Positions 1 through 7,025 of a DNA stretch of 18,277 nt are shown in pieces. The DNA is taken from assembly GCF_900769625.1 (NCBI RefSeq), contig NZ_CAAGHK010000074.1, forward strand, positions 1-18,277. Reading direction: 5' to 3'. This stretch comes from an uncultured Clostridium sp. GTDB taxonomy: Bacteria; Bacillota; Clostridia; Clostridiales; Clostridiaceae. The translations under genes were made by a program, and so were the position numbers. Each line of letters starts with the position of its first letter. Positions within the stretch are counted from its first letter, which is position 1. The notes beneath the pieces were generated by a model that saw only the letters and a list, made by a program, of their open reading frames with translations, was not told where the DNA came from and made no database searches.

Positions 1-60
1 TAACTTAATTAAATATGTTATGAATATGGTATCATATGGTATATAATCTTTGTAGACGAT

Positions 61-222
61 ATATTCTGAAGCGCTTACATTATTTACAGGCTCAATTTAA
101 ACAATTCTTATGATATTCTCGGTTAATGGAATTTAAAAAAGATGACTCCTGTTCAATACAGAAATCATCTCTTAAATTAGTCTACTATTTTTTAAACTGT
201 CCTTGACAAAGGGTATAGTTTA
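61..222 (+). mobile_element. Decayed 3' end of an IS3-family element
   Basis: The plus strand at 130-180 encodes NLKKMTPVQYRNHLLN followed by a stop. This is the C-terminal signature of IS3-family (IS150-like) OrfB transposases, whose proteins commonly end near '(Q)W.LKKMTPVQYRNHL'. Just upstream the frame is broken: a TAA at 124-126 replaces part of the expected '..YRYQW' sequence, and farther upstream only patchy similarity is left. Downstream, 190-222 (with ...CTGTCCTTGACAAAGGG...) looks like the element's terminal region. The rest of the transposase is absent or outside the window. It is a dead remnant. Confidence 0.65.
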
Positions 223-248
223 AATATGCCAATCTTTATTTTTAAATA

Positions 249-509
249 TTAATAATTAAATTTATTTTTTACAGCTTCAAAAACAGGTTCAAAACTACTT
301 TGATTTTCATTAAATAGTTTTATTAACTCTTCTTTTGCTTTAATATATTTAGGATCACATTCATCATATTTAATTATTGCATTACCTTCCTTATGAAACT
401 TCATAAATATTATTGGATGTTTTTTTGCAAATAACTCTAATTCTTCAATATGACGTTCTGTTTTTGTTGCTTTTTTCATCCACCTAAAAATATTTTCATA
501 ATTATTCAC
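249..509 (-). CDS. Hypothetical protein, 86 aa
   Basis: I do not recognise this small charged protein. It is mostly predicted helix, rich in Lys and Glu (for example KKATKTERHIEELELFAKKH), with no signal peptide, membrane segment or cysteine motif. Start choice: a perfect AAGGAGG (519-525 on the minus strand) directly abuts the ATG at 516-518, which leaves no spacing. The in-frame GTG at 507-509 lies 9 nt from that site and is the better start; using the ATG would add MNK for 89 aa. The gene follows a broken small ORF (527-646) by only a few bases, so the two probably formed one transcription unit. IS remnants flank it on both sides, so it may be a survivor of a lost accessory region. Confidence 0.6.
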   Translation of the reverse strand: MNNYENIFRWMKKATKTERHIEELELFAKKHPIIFMKFHKEGNAIIKYDECDPKYIKAKEELIKLFNENQSSFEPVFEAVKNKFNY

Positions 510-526
510 CTTATTCATCCTCCTTA

Positions 527-646
527 TTATATTTTAAAATCAATTGAATCATAAGTTTTTACTTTTGGTTCTCCAAAGTAAGCTTTTACACTTTCAACTT
601 ATGGATTATGATTTACATTTTTGTGTTGATGTCTAGTCTTTTTCAT
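527..646 (-). pseudogene. Small ORF of 39 codons interrupted by a stop codon
   Basis: Reading leftward from an ATG at 644-646 gives MKKTRHQHKNVNHNP, a TAA stop, then VESVKAYFGEPKVKTYDSIDFKI and a terminal stop at 527-529. The second half reads like real protein and ends immediately before the ribosome binding site of the 86-aa gene, which suggests it was the upstream member of a two-gene unit. No good ribosome binding site precedes the ATG. The in-frame TAA is one base from CAA (Gln). The function is unknown. It could also be a short ORF starting after the stop, but no start codon with a binding site is seen there. Confidence 0.35.
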
Positions 647-722
647 TTTATTTGATATAATAATATAACCTCAATATTATTTTTTCCTTCTTTATTTTCA
701 ATATTCTATAACATCTTACCAA

Positions 723-1141
723 TGATACTGGTTTTACGTCAATATCTTGGACACAGAAGGTCAAACTTTTTTATGCTATACTTCTAGCTAATAATTCACA
801 TTGCTCTGGAGTCATGTAATTAATAGAAGAGTGAACTCTCTTTAAAGATACATTAAAGCCTTCTTTAAAAAGTATATAATGAATCCTAGTGCTCCATATA
901 TACCTTTATTTACTTTATATATTCTTATAATAGCTTTTTTTAATATTTCATTTTCTTCTTTGATTTTTTCTATTTCCCTTTTTAATTCTTTAACTTCTTT
1001 TAAAGTCATAACTTCATTTTCATCTACTTTAATTTCTTTTACATCTTTTATCTAACCATTAATTGTTGATTTTGCAATGCCATATTCGCTACTTATCTCT
1101 GATAAGCTCATTCCTGATTAAATAGGTCTACTATCATATTT
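723..1141 (-). mobile_element. Internally deleted IS3-family insertion sequence
   Basis: This remnant carries, in minus-strand order, the OrfA helix-turn-helix and leucine-zipper region, a short N-terminal piece of OrfB, and the last residues of OrfB. It then has a plausible terminal sequence near 723-757 (minus strand reading TGTCCAAGATATTGACG). An intact element of this family is well over 1 kb, and most of OrfB, including the DDE catalytic region, is gone. It lies directly against the cysteine-motif end of a flavodoxin/ferredoxin pseudogene, which suggests it inserted into that gene. It cannot encode a working transposase. Confidence 0.7.
771..1137 (-). pseudogene. IS3-family OrfA/OrfB transposase remnant, doubly deleted
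   Basis: The minus strand starts with IVDLFNQ, a one-base frameshift, then MSLSEISSEYGIAKSTING, a typical OrfA helix-turn-helix. A TAG sits where Trp (TGG) is expected before IKDVKEIKVDENEVMTLKEV. Next comes the zipper KELKREIEKIKEENEILKKA. This runs straight into the OrfB N-terminal signature YKVNKGIYGA(P)RIH...EGFNVSLKRVH, with another one-base slip inside it. 'RVH' then continues directly into the OrfB C-terminal signature SSINYMTPEQCELLARSIA and a stop at 771-773. Two internal deletions are therefore visible: OrfA zipper to early OrfB, and early OrfB to its extreme C-terminus. The second junction falls at an RVH tripeptide that family members carry in both places. Confidence 0.7.
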
Positions 1142-1142
1142 T

Positions 1143-1590
1143 TATGTAAGTACTACATTTAATACAATCCTCATTTACTGAGAAATTATCAGGGCTATCC
1201 ATTGGATGAACTTTATTTACAACCTTTAATGCATTCCTTAGGCCGCTCCTATTATTATACCATTGTTGATATACTTTCTATTATTAGATATATCTTGTAT
1301 TAATTGATTTATATTTTCTTCTATATTTTTATCTAAACACTTTTCTTTTTCAATATCTACAATTGGTATGTGATTTCCTATCATTTTTATACTATTAGAA
1401 TAACTAATCTCTATATAATGTTTTTTGCAAAAGAGGTAACCCATTTTGTAGCATCACCATTATTGGTACTACAAGTCATAATTACAAATATATATGGGCT
1501 TCTTAATGTTATTTTTTCTATAAATTCTCTTACTATGTTAGGTACAGATAGTCTATAGGTAGGAAAAATGATTCCTATCTTTGCAAGGTA
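1143..1590 (-). pseudogene. EFR1-type flavodoxin/ferredoxin gene, broken
   Basis: Minus-strand frames carry successive pieces of an EFR1-family electron-transfer protein (flavodoxin-like domain followed by 4Fe-4S motifs). The first is IGIIFPTYRLSVPNIVREFIEKI, then PYIFVIMTCSTNNGDATKW. A frameshift near the 'SFAK' position is followed by SIKMIGNHIPIVDIEKEK...NINQLIQDI, and further breaks lead to DNFSVNEDCIKCSTY. The family normally has an N-terminal flavodoxin loop such as 'FYFSATGNS', which is missing here, and the cysteine cluster is cut after CIKC by the adjoining IS remnant. The 68-aa ORF that can be called at 1238-1444 is only the middle of this gene and should not be annotated as a separate protein. 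The family call rests on recalled motif order, not on a search. Confidence 0.6.
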
Positions 1591-1622
1591 TAGGAAAGTA
1601 TAAAAATTTTTAAAACTGAAAC

Positions 1623-2140
1623 CTAGTTATACCAATGGATTAAGAGGCATGAAAAGGCTAAAGTGTTATTCACAAAGTGGGGCATGGCGCAGCCACTTTT
1701 TAAATAACTTGCAACTACATTCTTTGTTACTTTTCTATAATCTTTACATGTATACTGTATGCCTTTATCTGATTGTATAATTAGTGTTTCATCAACATTT
1801 CTTAGGGATTTAGCTTTATTTATTGCTTGTACAATCTGTTTTACCTCTAAAGTTAAACTTAATACCAAAAAAATTATTTTTTTATAGTATAAGTCCATAT
1901 ATAAGTTATCTCTGTACACCAAACAGCGTCTGCGTAGCAGGTGAGAAGTCTTGATCCAATATATTTTTTAGTTCAGAACTAAAAACTGAATTTGTAGTTG
2001 TAGCGGTATAAGGTTTAATATATTGAGCCTTAATGATTAATTTTCTCATGTAATTACCAACTGTCTTTTTACTTATTTCCTCTTATACTCTAACTTTACT
2101 TTCAGGTGCAGAGCAAACTTCTCGTTATAATTGCCTATAA
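1623..2140 (-). pseudogene. IS3-family (IS150-like) OrfB transposase remnant
   Basis: The minus strand contains, in order, EEISKKTVGNYMRKLIIKAQ, YIKPYTATTTNS, SELKNILDQDFSP and DAVWCTEITYIW in shifting frames. A longer open stretch (1623-1922) follows with LEVKQIVQAINKAK, IIQSDKGIQYTCKDYRKVTK and SGCAMPHFVNNTLAFSCLL. These match the order of IS150-type OrfB: the DNA-binding region, the 'WCTDITYI' first catalytic Asp region, then the 'HSDRGSQYTS' second Asp region. Here the first Asp is replaced by Glu in CTEITYI, and the third catalytic region is garbled. At least two frameshifts and one internal stop are visible. It is a different element from the one at 723-1141. The 99-aa open stretch alone is not a functional gene. 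Confidence 0.7.
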
Positions 2141-2155
2141 TCTAAAGGAATATAT

Positions 2156-3604
2156 TTATAGAGTTCTTAAAAATTCAGCAACAATATTTTTATCTTTCAT
2201 ATTAGATGGAATTGACGTATAAGTCTCGTCAAAGAATTTAGAAAGAGAATTTACAAATAAGGAATCTATTGATATTTTTCCTTTGTGTAGATTATTGTTA
2301 TCTTGAATAAGCACAAATTCATTTTTTTTGCACCAACAATATGATAAAAGTGAAAAAGCAATATTATTATTTGAACATAATGCAATATGATAATTATCAT
2401 TTGATAACAAATGATTTGAAAGTTCTTTCATATGCCTCTTAAATTGATTATTAGAAAGAGATAATTTAGGAATAGCATAATGTTCAGGATATATTATACT
2501 ACGTTGTTTTGACATTTTTACTATCTCATCAACCGGATAAAAATGATATGATAGATTATAATTGTACTGTTGTTGAAACCTCTTTTTTAATAATCTGAAT
2601 CTATTTAAATACATCTGTATTTCCTTTTTTGATTTAAAATTGCAGCATAGTATGTCATAGTATAATTCCTCACTCATAAAATCTAAAGTTGGAATATAAT
2701 TGTAATAATAAGAAGTGTTATTTCTTATTAAAACATTTGTGTATGTTGGTGATGCTATATTTAATTCATTATTTAATATAGTATCAAAATTTGCACTATT
2801 AAATAATAATTCAGATTTAGAAAGAGTATTTTCTAGTATAGTCTTAAAAAAATCAATCGTTATTGATTCAAAAAAAAGTAAGCCATAAACTTTTGTATTA
2901 CAGTTAAAAGATGAAAAAACGAATGAATTTTCTAATAAATGAAAAAAGTAATTGACAGTGCTATCAATATGCCCCTTCAAAATTGAAATCTCACAGTTTT
3001 TATGAAGAAATAATCTTAAAAGACTAAAATATATATAGGAATTATTAGAGTTAAATACAACATGTAATTTATGTCCGCTATTCATAAAAATTTCCAATTT
3101 ATCTATCCATTCAGTTATTAATTGATTATTTTCAAAAAATGAGTCTATAGTATTACAAAAATTAATATAAAGTTTTTGAGATGAAGCAACTTTTGAACAA
3201 GAATCTAATATACTAATTAATTCTGAAAGTTCTGCTTCACGCTTATCAAATATTTTTATAGTAGGTGTAGGGTGAGAATCTTTTTGAGTACCTATAGTAT
3301 CAACATTATTATCAAATAAATATTTTTGTAAATAATTGATTAAGTATTCATCTTGATTCATATCTTTATCAAATTCAGGATATGTAGACGAAAATAAATT
3401 TTTAAGTAAATTTATTTTTGAATTGTCACTTTTACAAATTAAATATTCTAGAAATTTTTCTAAATAATCAGCATTTCTAGAAATTGTTCTAGCAGCATTT
3501 TTCCATTTGCTTACTAAAGATCTATCAACATTTATATATTTAGCCATTTCAGAAGGTGAAACATCTAAAAGTTTTAATAAATAACTAATTTTAAGTTTTT
3601 GCAT
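2156..3604 (-). CDS. Helix-turn-helix protein with a large unrecognised C-terminal region, 482 aa
   Basis: Residues 1-45 form a Cro/cI-type (XRE) helix-turn-helix: ISYLLKLLDVSPSEMAKYIN followed by VDRSLVSKWKNAARTIS. A helical linker (YLEKFLEYLI) comes next, then about 420 residues rich in Asn, Ser, Phe and Tyr that I cannot assign to a family. No membrane helix, nucleotide-binding loop or metal motif is evident, so a DNA-binding regulator with a ligand- or partner-sensing body is an inference. Start choice: the ATG at 3602-3604 has GGAG about 8 nt upstream. The longer reading from 3661 would add 19 hydrophobic residues without a ribosome binding site. The gene is divergent from the chemoreceptor gene, and two palindromes lie between them. 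Its left neighbours are decayed IS elements, so it may have arrived with mobile DNA. Confidence 0.75.
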   Translation of the reverse strand: MQKLKISYLLKLLDVSPSEMAKYINVDRSLVSKWKNAARTISRNADYLEKFLEYLICKSDNSKINLLKNLFSSTYPEFDKDMNQDEYLINYLQKYLFDNNVDTIGTQKDSHPTPTIKIFDKREAELSELISILDSCSKVASSQKLYINFCNTIDSFFENNQLITEWIDKLEIFMNSGHKLHVVFNSNNSYIYFSLLRLFLHKNCEISILKGHIDSTVNYFFHLLENSFVFSSFNCNTKVYGLLFFESITIDFFKTILENTLSKSELLFNSANFDTILNNELNIASPTYTNVLIRNNTSYYYNYIPTLDFMSEELYYDILCCNFKSKKEIQMYLNRFRLLKKRFQQQYNYNLSYHFYPVDEIVKMSKQRSIIYPEHYAIPKLSLSNNQFKRHMKELSNHLLSNDNYHIALCSNNNIAFSLLSYCWCKKNEFVLIQDNNNLHKGKISIDSLFVNSLSKFFDETYTSIPSNMKDKNIVAEFLRTL

Positions 3605-3672
3605 AAATATTCTCCTAAATATTATTTTTGATAATATGGAAATTGTGAATACAATAAACATTTATCGGAATA

Positions 3673-3686
3673 TTGTAATTCTACAA
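3673..3686. promoter_or_regulatory. Palindrome, possible operator
   Basis: TTGTA-ATTC-TACAA, two perfect 5-base arms, lies in the intergenic space between the divergent HTH-protein and chemoreceptor genes. In AT-rich DNA a 5-bp palindrome can arise by chance. The location next to a DNA-binding protein gene is the main reason to list it. Confidence 0.3.
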
Positions 3687-3700
3687 CATTCGACAATAAA

Positions 3701-3713
3701 TGTCACGATGACA
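3701..3713. promoter_or_regulatory. Palindrome, possible operator
   Basis: TGTCA-CGA-TGACA, two perfect 5-base arms around a 3-base centre, lies 15 nt from the first palindrome (TTGTA-ATTC-TACAA). It is unusually rich in G+C for this intergenic region, which makes it the better operator candidate of the two. It lies about 100 bp upstream of the HTH gene's start and about 25 bp upstream of the candidate chemoreceptor promoter. Confidence 0.4.
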
Positions 3714-3737
3714 AAGTGAGAAAAATAAAAAAATACA

Positions 3738-3766
3738 TTAAAATTTTAGAGATATTATCTTATAAT
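3738..3766 (+). promoter_or_regulatory. Candidate sigma-A-type promoter for the chemoreceptor gene
   Basis: TTAAAA-17-TATAAT. The -10 is a perfect consensus and the -35 matches 4 of 6. It would give a leader of about 95 nt before the GTG start at 3867. Such matches are easy to find in AT-rich DNA, so confidence is limited. Confidence 0.4.
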
Positions 3767-3866
3767 ATTGATTCGGGTTATTACAATATAATTGCTAAAA
3801 ATTCATAATTTATTATGAGGGTATTGAAGCATTTTAAAAGGAATTTTTTATTTAGGAGGGGTATAA

Positions 3867-5543
3867 GTGTTAAAACAGCTTAATGTAAAGAAAAAGTTAA
3901 TATTAGGTTTTGGAATAAGTTCTTTATTAATATTTTTTATCTTTGTATTTTCTATAGTTGGTTTAAGAAGTATAGATAGAAATTTCAAATATTTAATAAA
4001 TAACTCATATTCAGCTTATGACGCAATTGATAATTGTCAAATAAGTACAAACGTAGCAGCTAGAAAGTTAAGAGAAAAGGTATTAAACACTGATGAAAGT
4101 ATGCAAAGTCAGTATATTAAAGATATTCAATCAGAATTTTCTAATATAGAAGAAAATATAAAAATACTTGAAAATGCTTATGATACAAAAGATGGATTAG
4201 TTGAAAAATATTCTACTGCAATTAATGAGTGGAGAAAAGTTGCAGAAGAGATAGTAATCATAGATGAAAAAGGTGAAACAGCAACAGCAACTTATATGCT
4301 ATTAAATGAATGTGCACCTGCACTAACAAATATGGTTAATATTTCAGAAGAATTAAAAAACAATGCAACAAATATTAAAAATATGTATATACAAAAAAAT
4401 GAAAGAACAATATTTGGAATTCAACTTGGGATTCTTGTTGCATTTACTATTTCAATCGCAGTTAGTGTTGTAATTTCTAAAAAATTAATAGCAGATATTA
4501 TAGAACCATTAAATGAGATAAATAATGCTGCGAATGAAATGTCAAAAGGTAACATTAAAACAATAGTATCTTATAATGAAGATAATGAAATTGGACAACT
4601 TGCTAATAGCATAAGAAGCAGTATGAATACACTAGATTTATATATAAAGGATATAGATAGGGTTATGGAAGAAATGTCAAAGGGTAATTTTGATATTGAA
4701 CCAAATCAAGAATTTATAGGTGATTTTAAAAATATCGAACAATCTATAGATAAATTTATATTAGAAATAAATCAAACAATCAATGAAATAGACAGATATT
4801 CAGAAGAAGTTGCTAATGGAGCTGGACAAGTTTCTAGTGTTGGACAATCTTTAGCAGAAGGTGCTGTTGAACAGTCAAGTGCTGTTGAAGAATTAAAAGC
4901 AACAATTGATGAGATGACTGAAAATAGTAAAAGAACAGCAGAAAGTGCTAAACATATAAGTTTTAAGGCTCAAAAAGTAGGAACAGGAATAGAAAAAGGC
5001 AATTTACAAGTCCAAGAAATGCATAAATCAATGCTTAAGATTAATGAAAAATCAAATCAAATCAATGATGTTATTAAGTTAATTGATAATATTGCAACTC
5101 AAACTAATTTATTATCATTAAATGCAGCCATAGAAGCAGCTCGTGCTGGAGAAGCTGGAAAAGGATTTGCAGTTGTTGCTAAAGAAGTTAGTGACTTAGC
5201 AAATGAAAGTAGAGAAGCTGTAAAAAGTACAACAAAATTGATAAAGGACTCATTAGAAGTTATTGAAGAAGGTACAAACATTGTTAATATGACAGCTGAT
5301 TCAATGATTAATGTTGCATTAGAAACAAAAGATATTGTATCCGAAATAAGTGAAATTTCATTAGCAATAGACGAACAATATGAATCTATAAATAATATTA
5401 ATGCAGGAGTAGAACAAATTACTGATGTAGTTCAAGCAAATTCAGCAATTTCTCAAGAAAGTTCTGCATCAAGTCAGGAATTGAGTTCTCATGCACAAAA
5501 TTTAAAGTTAGCAATAAGTAAATTTAAAACAAAAAATATGTAA
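3867..5543 (+). CDS. Methyl-accepting chemotaxis protein, 558 aa
   Basis: This is a full-length transmembrane chemoreceptor that would signal through CheW/CheA to the flagellar motor. The first membrane helix is at about residues 11-33 (ILGFGISSLLIFFIFVFSIV). A helical extracytoplasmic sensor of about 150 residues, resembling the four-helix-bundle (4HB_MCP) type, follows, then the second membrane helix at about 183-204. HAMP follows at about 205-260 (IEPLNEINNAANEMSKGNI). A second HAMP-like stretch contains EEMSKGNFDIE, and the signalling domain reaches its hairpin tip at about 405-440 (NLLSLNAAIEAARAGEAGKG). The start is GTG with TAGGAGGGG just upstream. No C-terminal CheR-binding pentapeptide is seen. 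The ligand cannot be read from the sequence. The gene stands alone, followed by two hairpins, and is divergent from the HTH-protein gene. Confidence 0.93.
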   Translation: MLKQLNVKKKLILGFGISSLLIFFIFVFSIVGLRSIDRNFKYLINNSYSAYDAIDNCQISTNVAARKLREKVLNTDESMQSQYIKDIQSEFSNIEENIKILENAYDTKDGLVEKYSTAINEWRKVAEEIVIIDEKGETATATYMLLNECAPALTNMVNISEELKNNATNIKNMYIQKNERTIFGIQLGILVAFTISIAVSVVISKKLIADIIEPLNEINNAANEMSKGNIKTIVSYNEDNEIGQLANSIRSSMNTLDLYIKDIDRVMEEMSKGNFDIEPNQEFIGDFKNIEQSIDKFILEINQTINEIDRYSEEVANGAGQVSSVGQSLAEGAVEQSSAVEELKATIDEMTENSKRTAESAKHISFKAQKVGTGIEKGNLQVQEMHKSMLKINEKSNQINDVIKLIDNIATQTNLLSLNAAIEAARAGEAGKGFAVVAKEVSDLANESREAVKSTTKLIKDSLEVIEEGTNIVNMTADSMINVALETKDIVSEISEISLAIDEQYESINNINAGVEQITDVVQANSAISQESSASSQELSSHAQNLKLAISKFKTKNM

Positions 5544-5553
5544 AAATTACATC

Positions 5554-5597
5554 AAGTCTATTAAGTTATTAGATAAATAACTTAATAGACTTTACCT
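5554..5597 (+). terminator. Hairpin after the chemoreceptor gene
   Basis: A perfect 17-bp stem (5554-5570 with 5576-5592) has a 5-nt loop, starting 10 nt after the chemoreceptor stop. The following T-run is weak (TTTACCTTT), so it may act as a 3'-end stabiliser together with the next hairpin. Confidence 0.7.
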
Positions 5598-5623
5598 TTA
5601 AAGCATTTGTGATTTTGAAAAAA

Positions 5624-5660
5624 GCACGCATATACGTTAATTCGTTAATGCGTATTTTTT
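5624..5660 (+). terminator. Second terminator after the chemoreceptor gene
   Basis: An imperfect hairpin (ATACG-TTAA ... TTAA-TGCGTAT with a small bulge) has a TTCG loop and is followed directly by seven T residues (5655-5661 region). It has a better U-run than the first hairpin and probably completes termination. Confidence 0.6.
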
Positions 5661-5699
5661 TATGTATATAAATGATTGTACAGATAATAATATTAGTAC

Positions 5700-5728
5700 T
5701 TGTTGAGAAATATAATCATAGATATAAT
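5700..5728 (+). promoter_or_regulatory. Candidate promoter for the glutaminase unit
   Basis: TTGTTG-17-TATAAT lies downstream of the chemoreceptor terminators and upstream of glsA. It would produce a leader of roughly 170 nt containing two very short ORFs. Confidence 0.4.
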
Positions 5729-5788
5729 TTAATTATTGATAAATAAGAATTAATATATTGAATTGTAGTTTGATATGGAGGATAACAT

Positions 5789-5842
5789 ATGTGTGAGAAA
5801 ATGTCTCCTATATTCGCTACTAAAATTATAAAAAGCATGTAG
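5789..5842 (+). CDS. Possible 17-aa leader peptide or gene remnant
   Basis: ATGGAGG-type context: GGAGG at 5777-5782 is followed after about 7 nt by ATG and MCEKMSPIFATKIIKSM, then TAG. The ribosome binding site is as good as that of a real gene. A second short frame, MHNSLCYTSL (5856-5888, or from the in-frame ATG at 5850), follows a GGCGGAG and ends 19 nt before glsA. These could be translated leaders that influence glsA expression, or debris from the DNA that brought glsA in. I have no homology support for either. Confidence 0.25.
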   Translation: MCEKMSPIFATKIIKSM

Positions 5843-5907
5843 GGCGGAGATGGCAATGCATAATAGTCTCTGTTATACATCATTGTGAAAAACGAAAGGA
5901 GAAAATC

Positions 5908-6852
5908 ATGAACAGACGTGATATTATGGATGTTTTAGAAGAAGCCATGAAAATAGGAAAATCAGTTATATTGAAAGGGAATGTTGCTACATACATTCCA
6001 GAACTTGCTAAGGCAGATAAGCACAAGCTGGGAATTTGTTTACATACAGTAGACGGCAGCTTTTATAACATTGGTGATTATGAGGAACGTTTTACTATAC
6101 AGAGTATTTCAAAGGTTATTACTCTTTGTAAAGTATTAGAGGAATTTGGAGCAGAGTATGTGTTTAAATTTGTTGGAATGGAACCGTCTGGGGAAGCTTT
6201 TAATTCCTTGGTAGAACTAGATCTTAAACATAACAGACCATTTAATCCAATGATAAATTCAGGTGCTATTACTGTTGCAAGTATGCTGCTGGAAAAGTGT
6301 TCGTTTGAAGACATGTTGGTGTATACCAAAAAAGTATGTCTGGATGACCAAATCGGTCTGGATATGGCAACTTTTCAGTCTGAAATGGCTCACAGCTCCA
6401 GAAATCGCGCAATATCATATCTGCTTGAAAGTAAAGGAATTATCAAAGCTAATGTAGAGGATAGCCTTAAATTTTATACACAGATGTGCTCGCTAACTGT
6501 TTCTGCAAAAAGTCTGGCTAATTTTGGACTTATTTTGGCTACTGATGGAGTAAACCCAGAAAACGGAGAAAGACTGATCAGCAGTTGGGTTGCTAGAACT
6601 GTAAAAACTATAATGCTAACCTGCGGTATGTATGACGGATCTGGAGAGTTTGCTGTTTTGACTGGAATTCCAACAAAAAGTGGTGTTGGAGGCGGATTGG
6701 TCAGCGTTGCGAATGCCAAGCTTGGAATAGGTGTATATGGACCGGCACTAGATGATAAAGGAAACTGCATAGCAGGCTGTGAGCTTTTGAAGTATGTGTC
6801 TAAACATTTGGATTTGCATATGTTTAACATCAGTGAATGGGAGGAAGTATAG
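5908..6852 (+). CDS. glsA: Glutaminase A
   Basis: This cytoplasmic enzyme hydrolyses L-glutamine to glutamate and ammonia. Its length of 314 aa is typical of the bacterial serine-dependent glutaminase family (beta-lactamase-like fold). The catalytic SxxK pair is Ser66-Ile-Ser-Lys69 in FTIQSISKVITL, the same numbering as in E. coli YbaS. Asn117 in NPMINSGAI and the glycine-rich KSGVGGGLVSV near the C-terminus are also family hallmarks. The ATG has AAAGGAGA 5 nt upstream. The gene stands alone, about 370 bp after the chemoreceptor. Its base composition is clearly richer in G+C than its neighbours (about 40% in a sampled stretch), with CTG, GGC and CGC codons that neighbours avoid, which suggests acquisition from another Firmicute. 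In other bacteria such enzymes can help acid tolerance through ammonia release; that role is not shown here. Confidence 0.95.
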   Translation: MNRRDIMDVLEEAMKIGKSVILKGNVATYIPELAKADKHKLGICLHTVDGSFYNIGDYEERFTIQSISKVITLCKVLEEFGAEYVFKFVGMEPSGEAFNSLVELDLKHNRPFNPMINSGAITVASMLLEKCSFEDMLVYTKKVCLDDQIGLDMATFQSEMAHSSRNRAISYLLESKGIIKANVEDSLKFYTQMCSLTVSAKSLANFGLILATDGVNPENGERLISSWVARTVKTIMLTCGMYDGSGEFAVLTGIPTKSGVGGGLVSVANAKLGIGVYGPALDDKGNCIAGCELLKYVSKHLDLHMFNISEWEEV

Positions 6853-7025
6853 ATTAGTGTAAAATATTATTCAAGAAAGTTGACATATAATATTTTATAT
6901 ATTTTCTCTATACCTTAAAAGTTCATAAAATTTATATGTGAAGATGATACTTACTTATTGATATATGTGGAAAATGTAAGAATAACACTTTATTATGAAT
7001 TCAAAAAAATTTGAAAATAAAATAA

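Noticed and set aside
1238..1444. 68-aa minus-strand ORF
   Set aside because: It is the middle of the frameshifted EFR1-type pseudogene, with homologous sequence continuing in other frames on both sides.
1370..1558. 62-aa plus-strand ORF
   Set aside because: It lies antisense to the EFR1 pseudogene, has no ribosome binding site and reads like a chance frame.
1623..1922. 99-aa minus-strand ORF as a separate protein
   Set aside because: It is the C-terminal part of a decayed IS150-like OrfB whose upstream half is in other frames up to about 2140.
6474..6830. 118-aa minus-strand ORF inside glsA
   Set aside because: It is an antisense shadow of glsA, with no ribosome site and Pro/Ser-rich chance composition.
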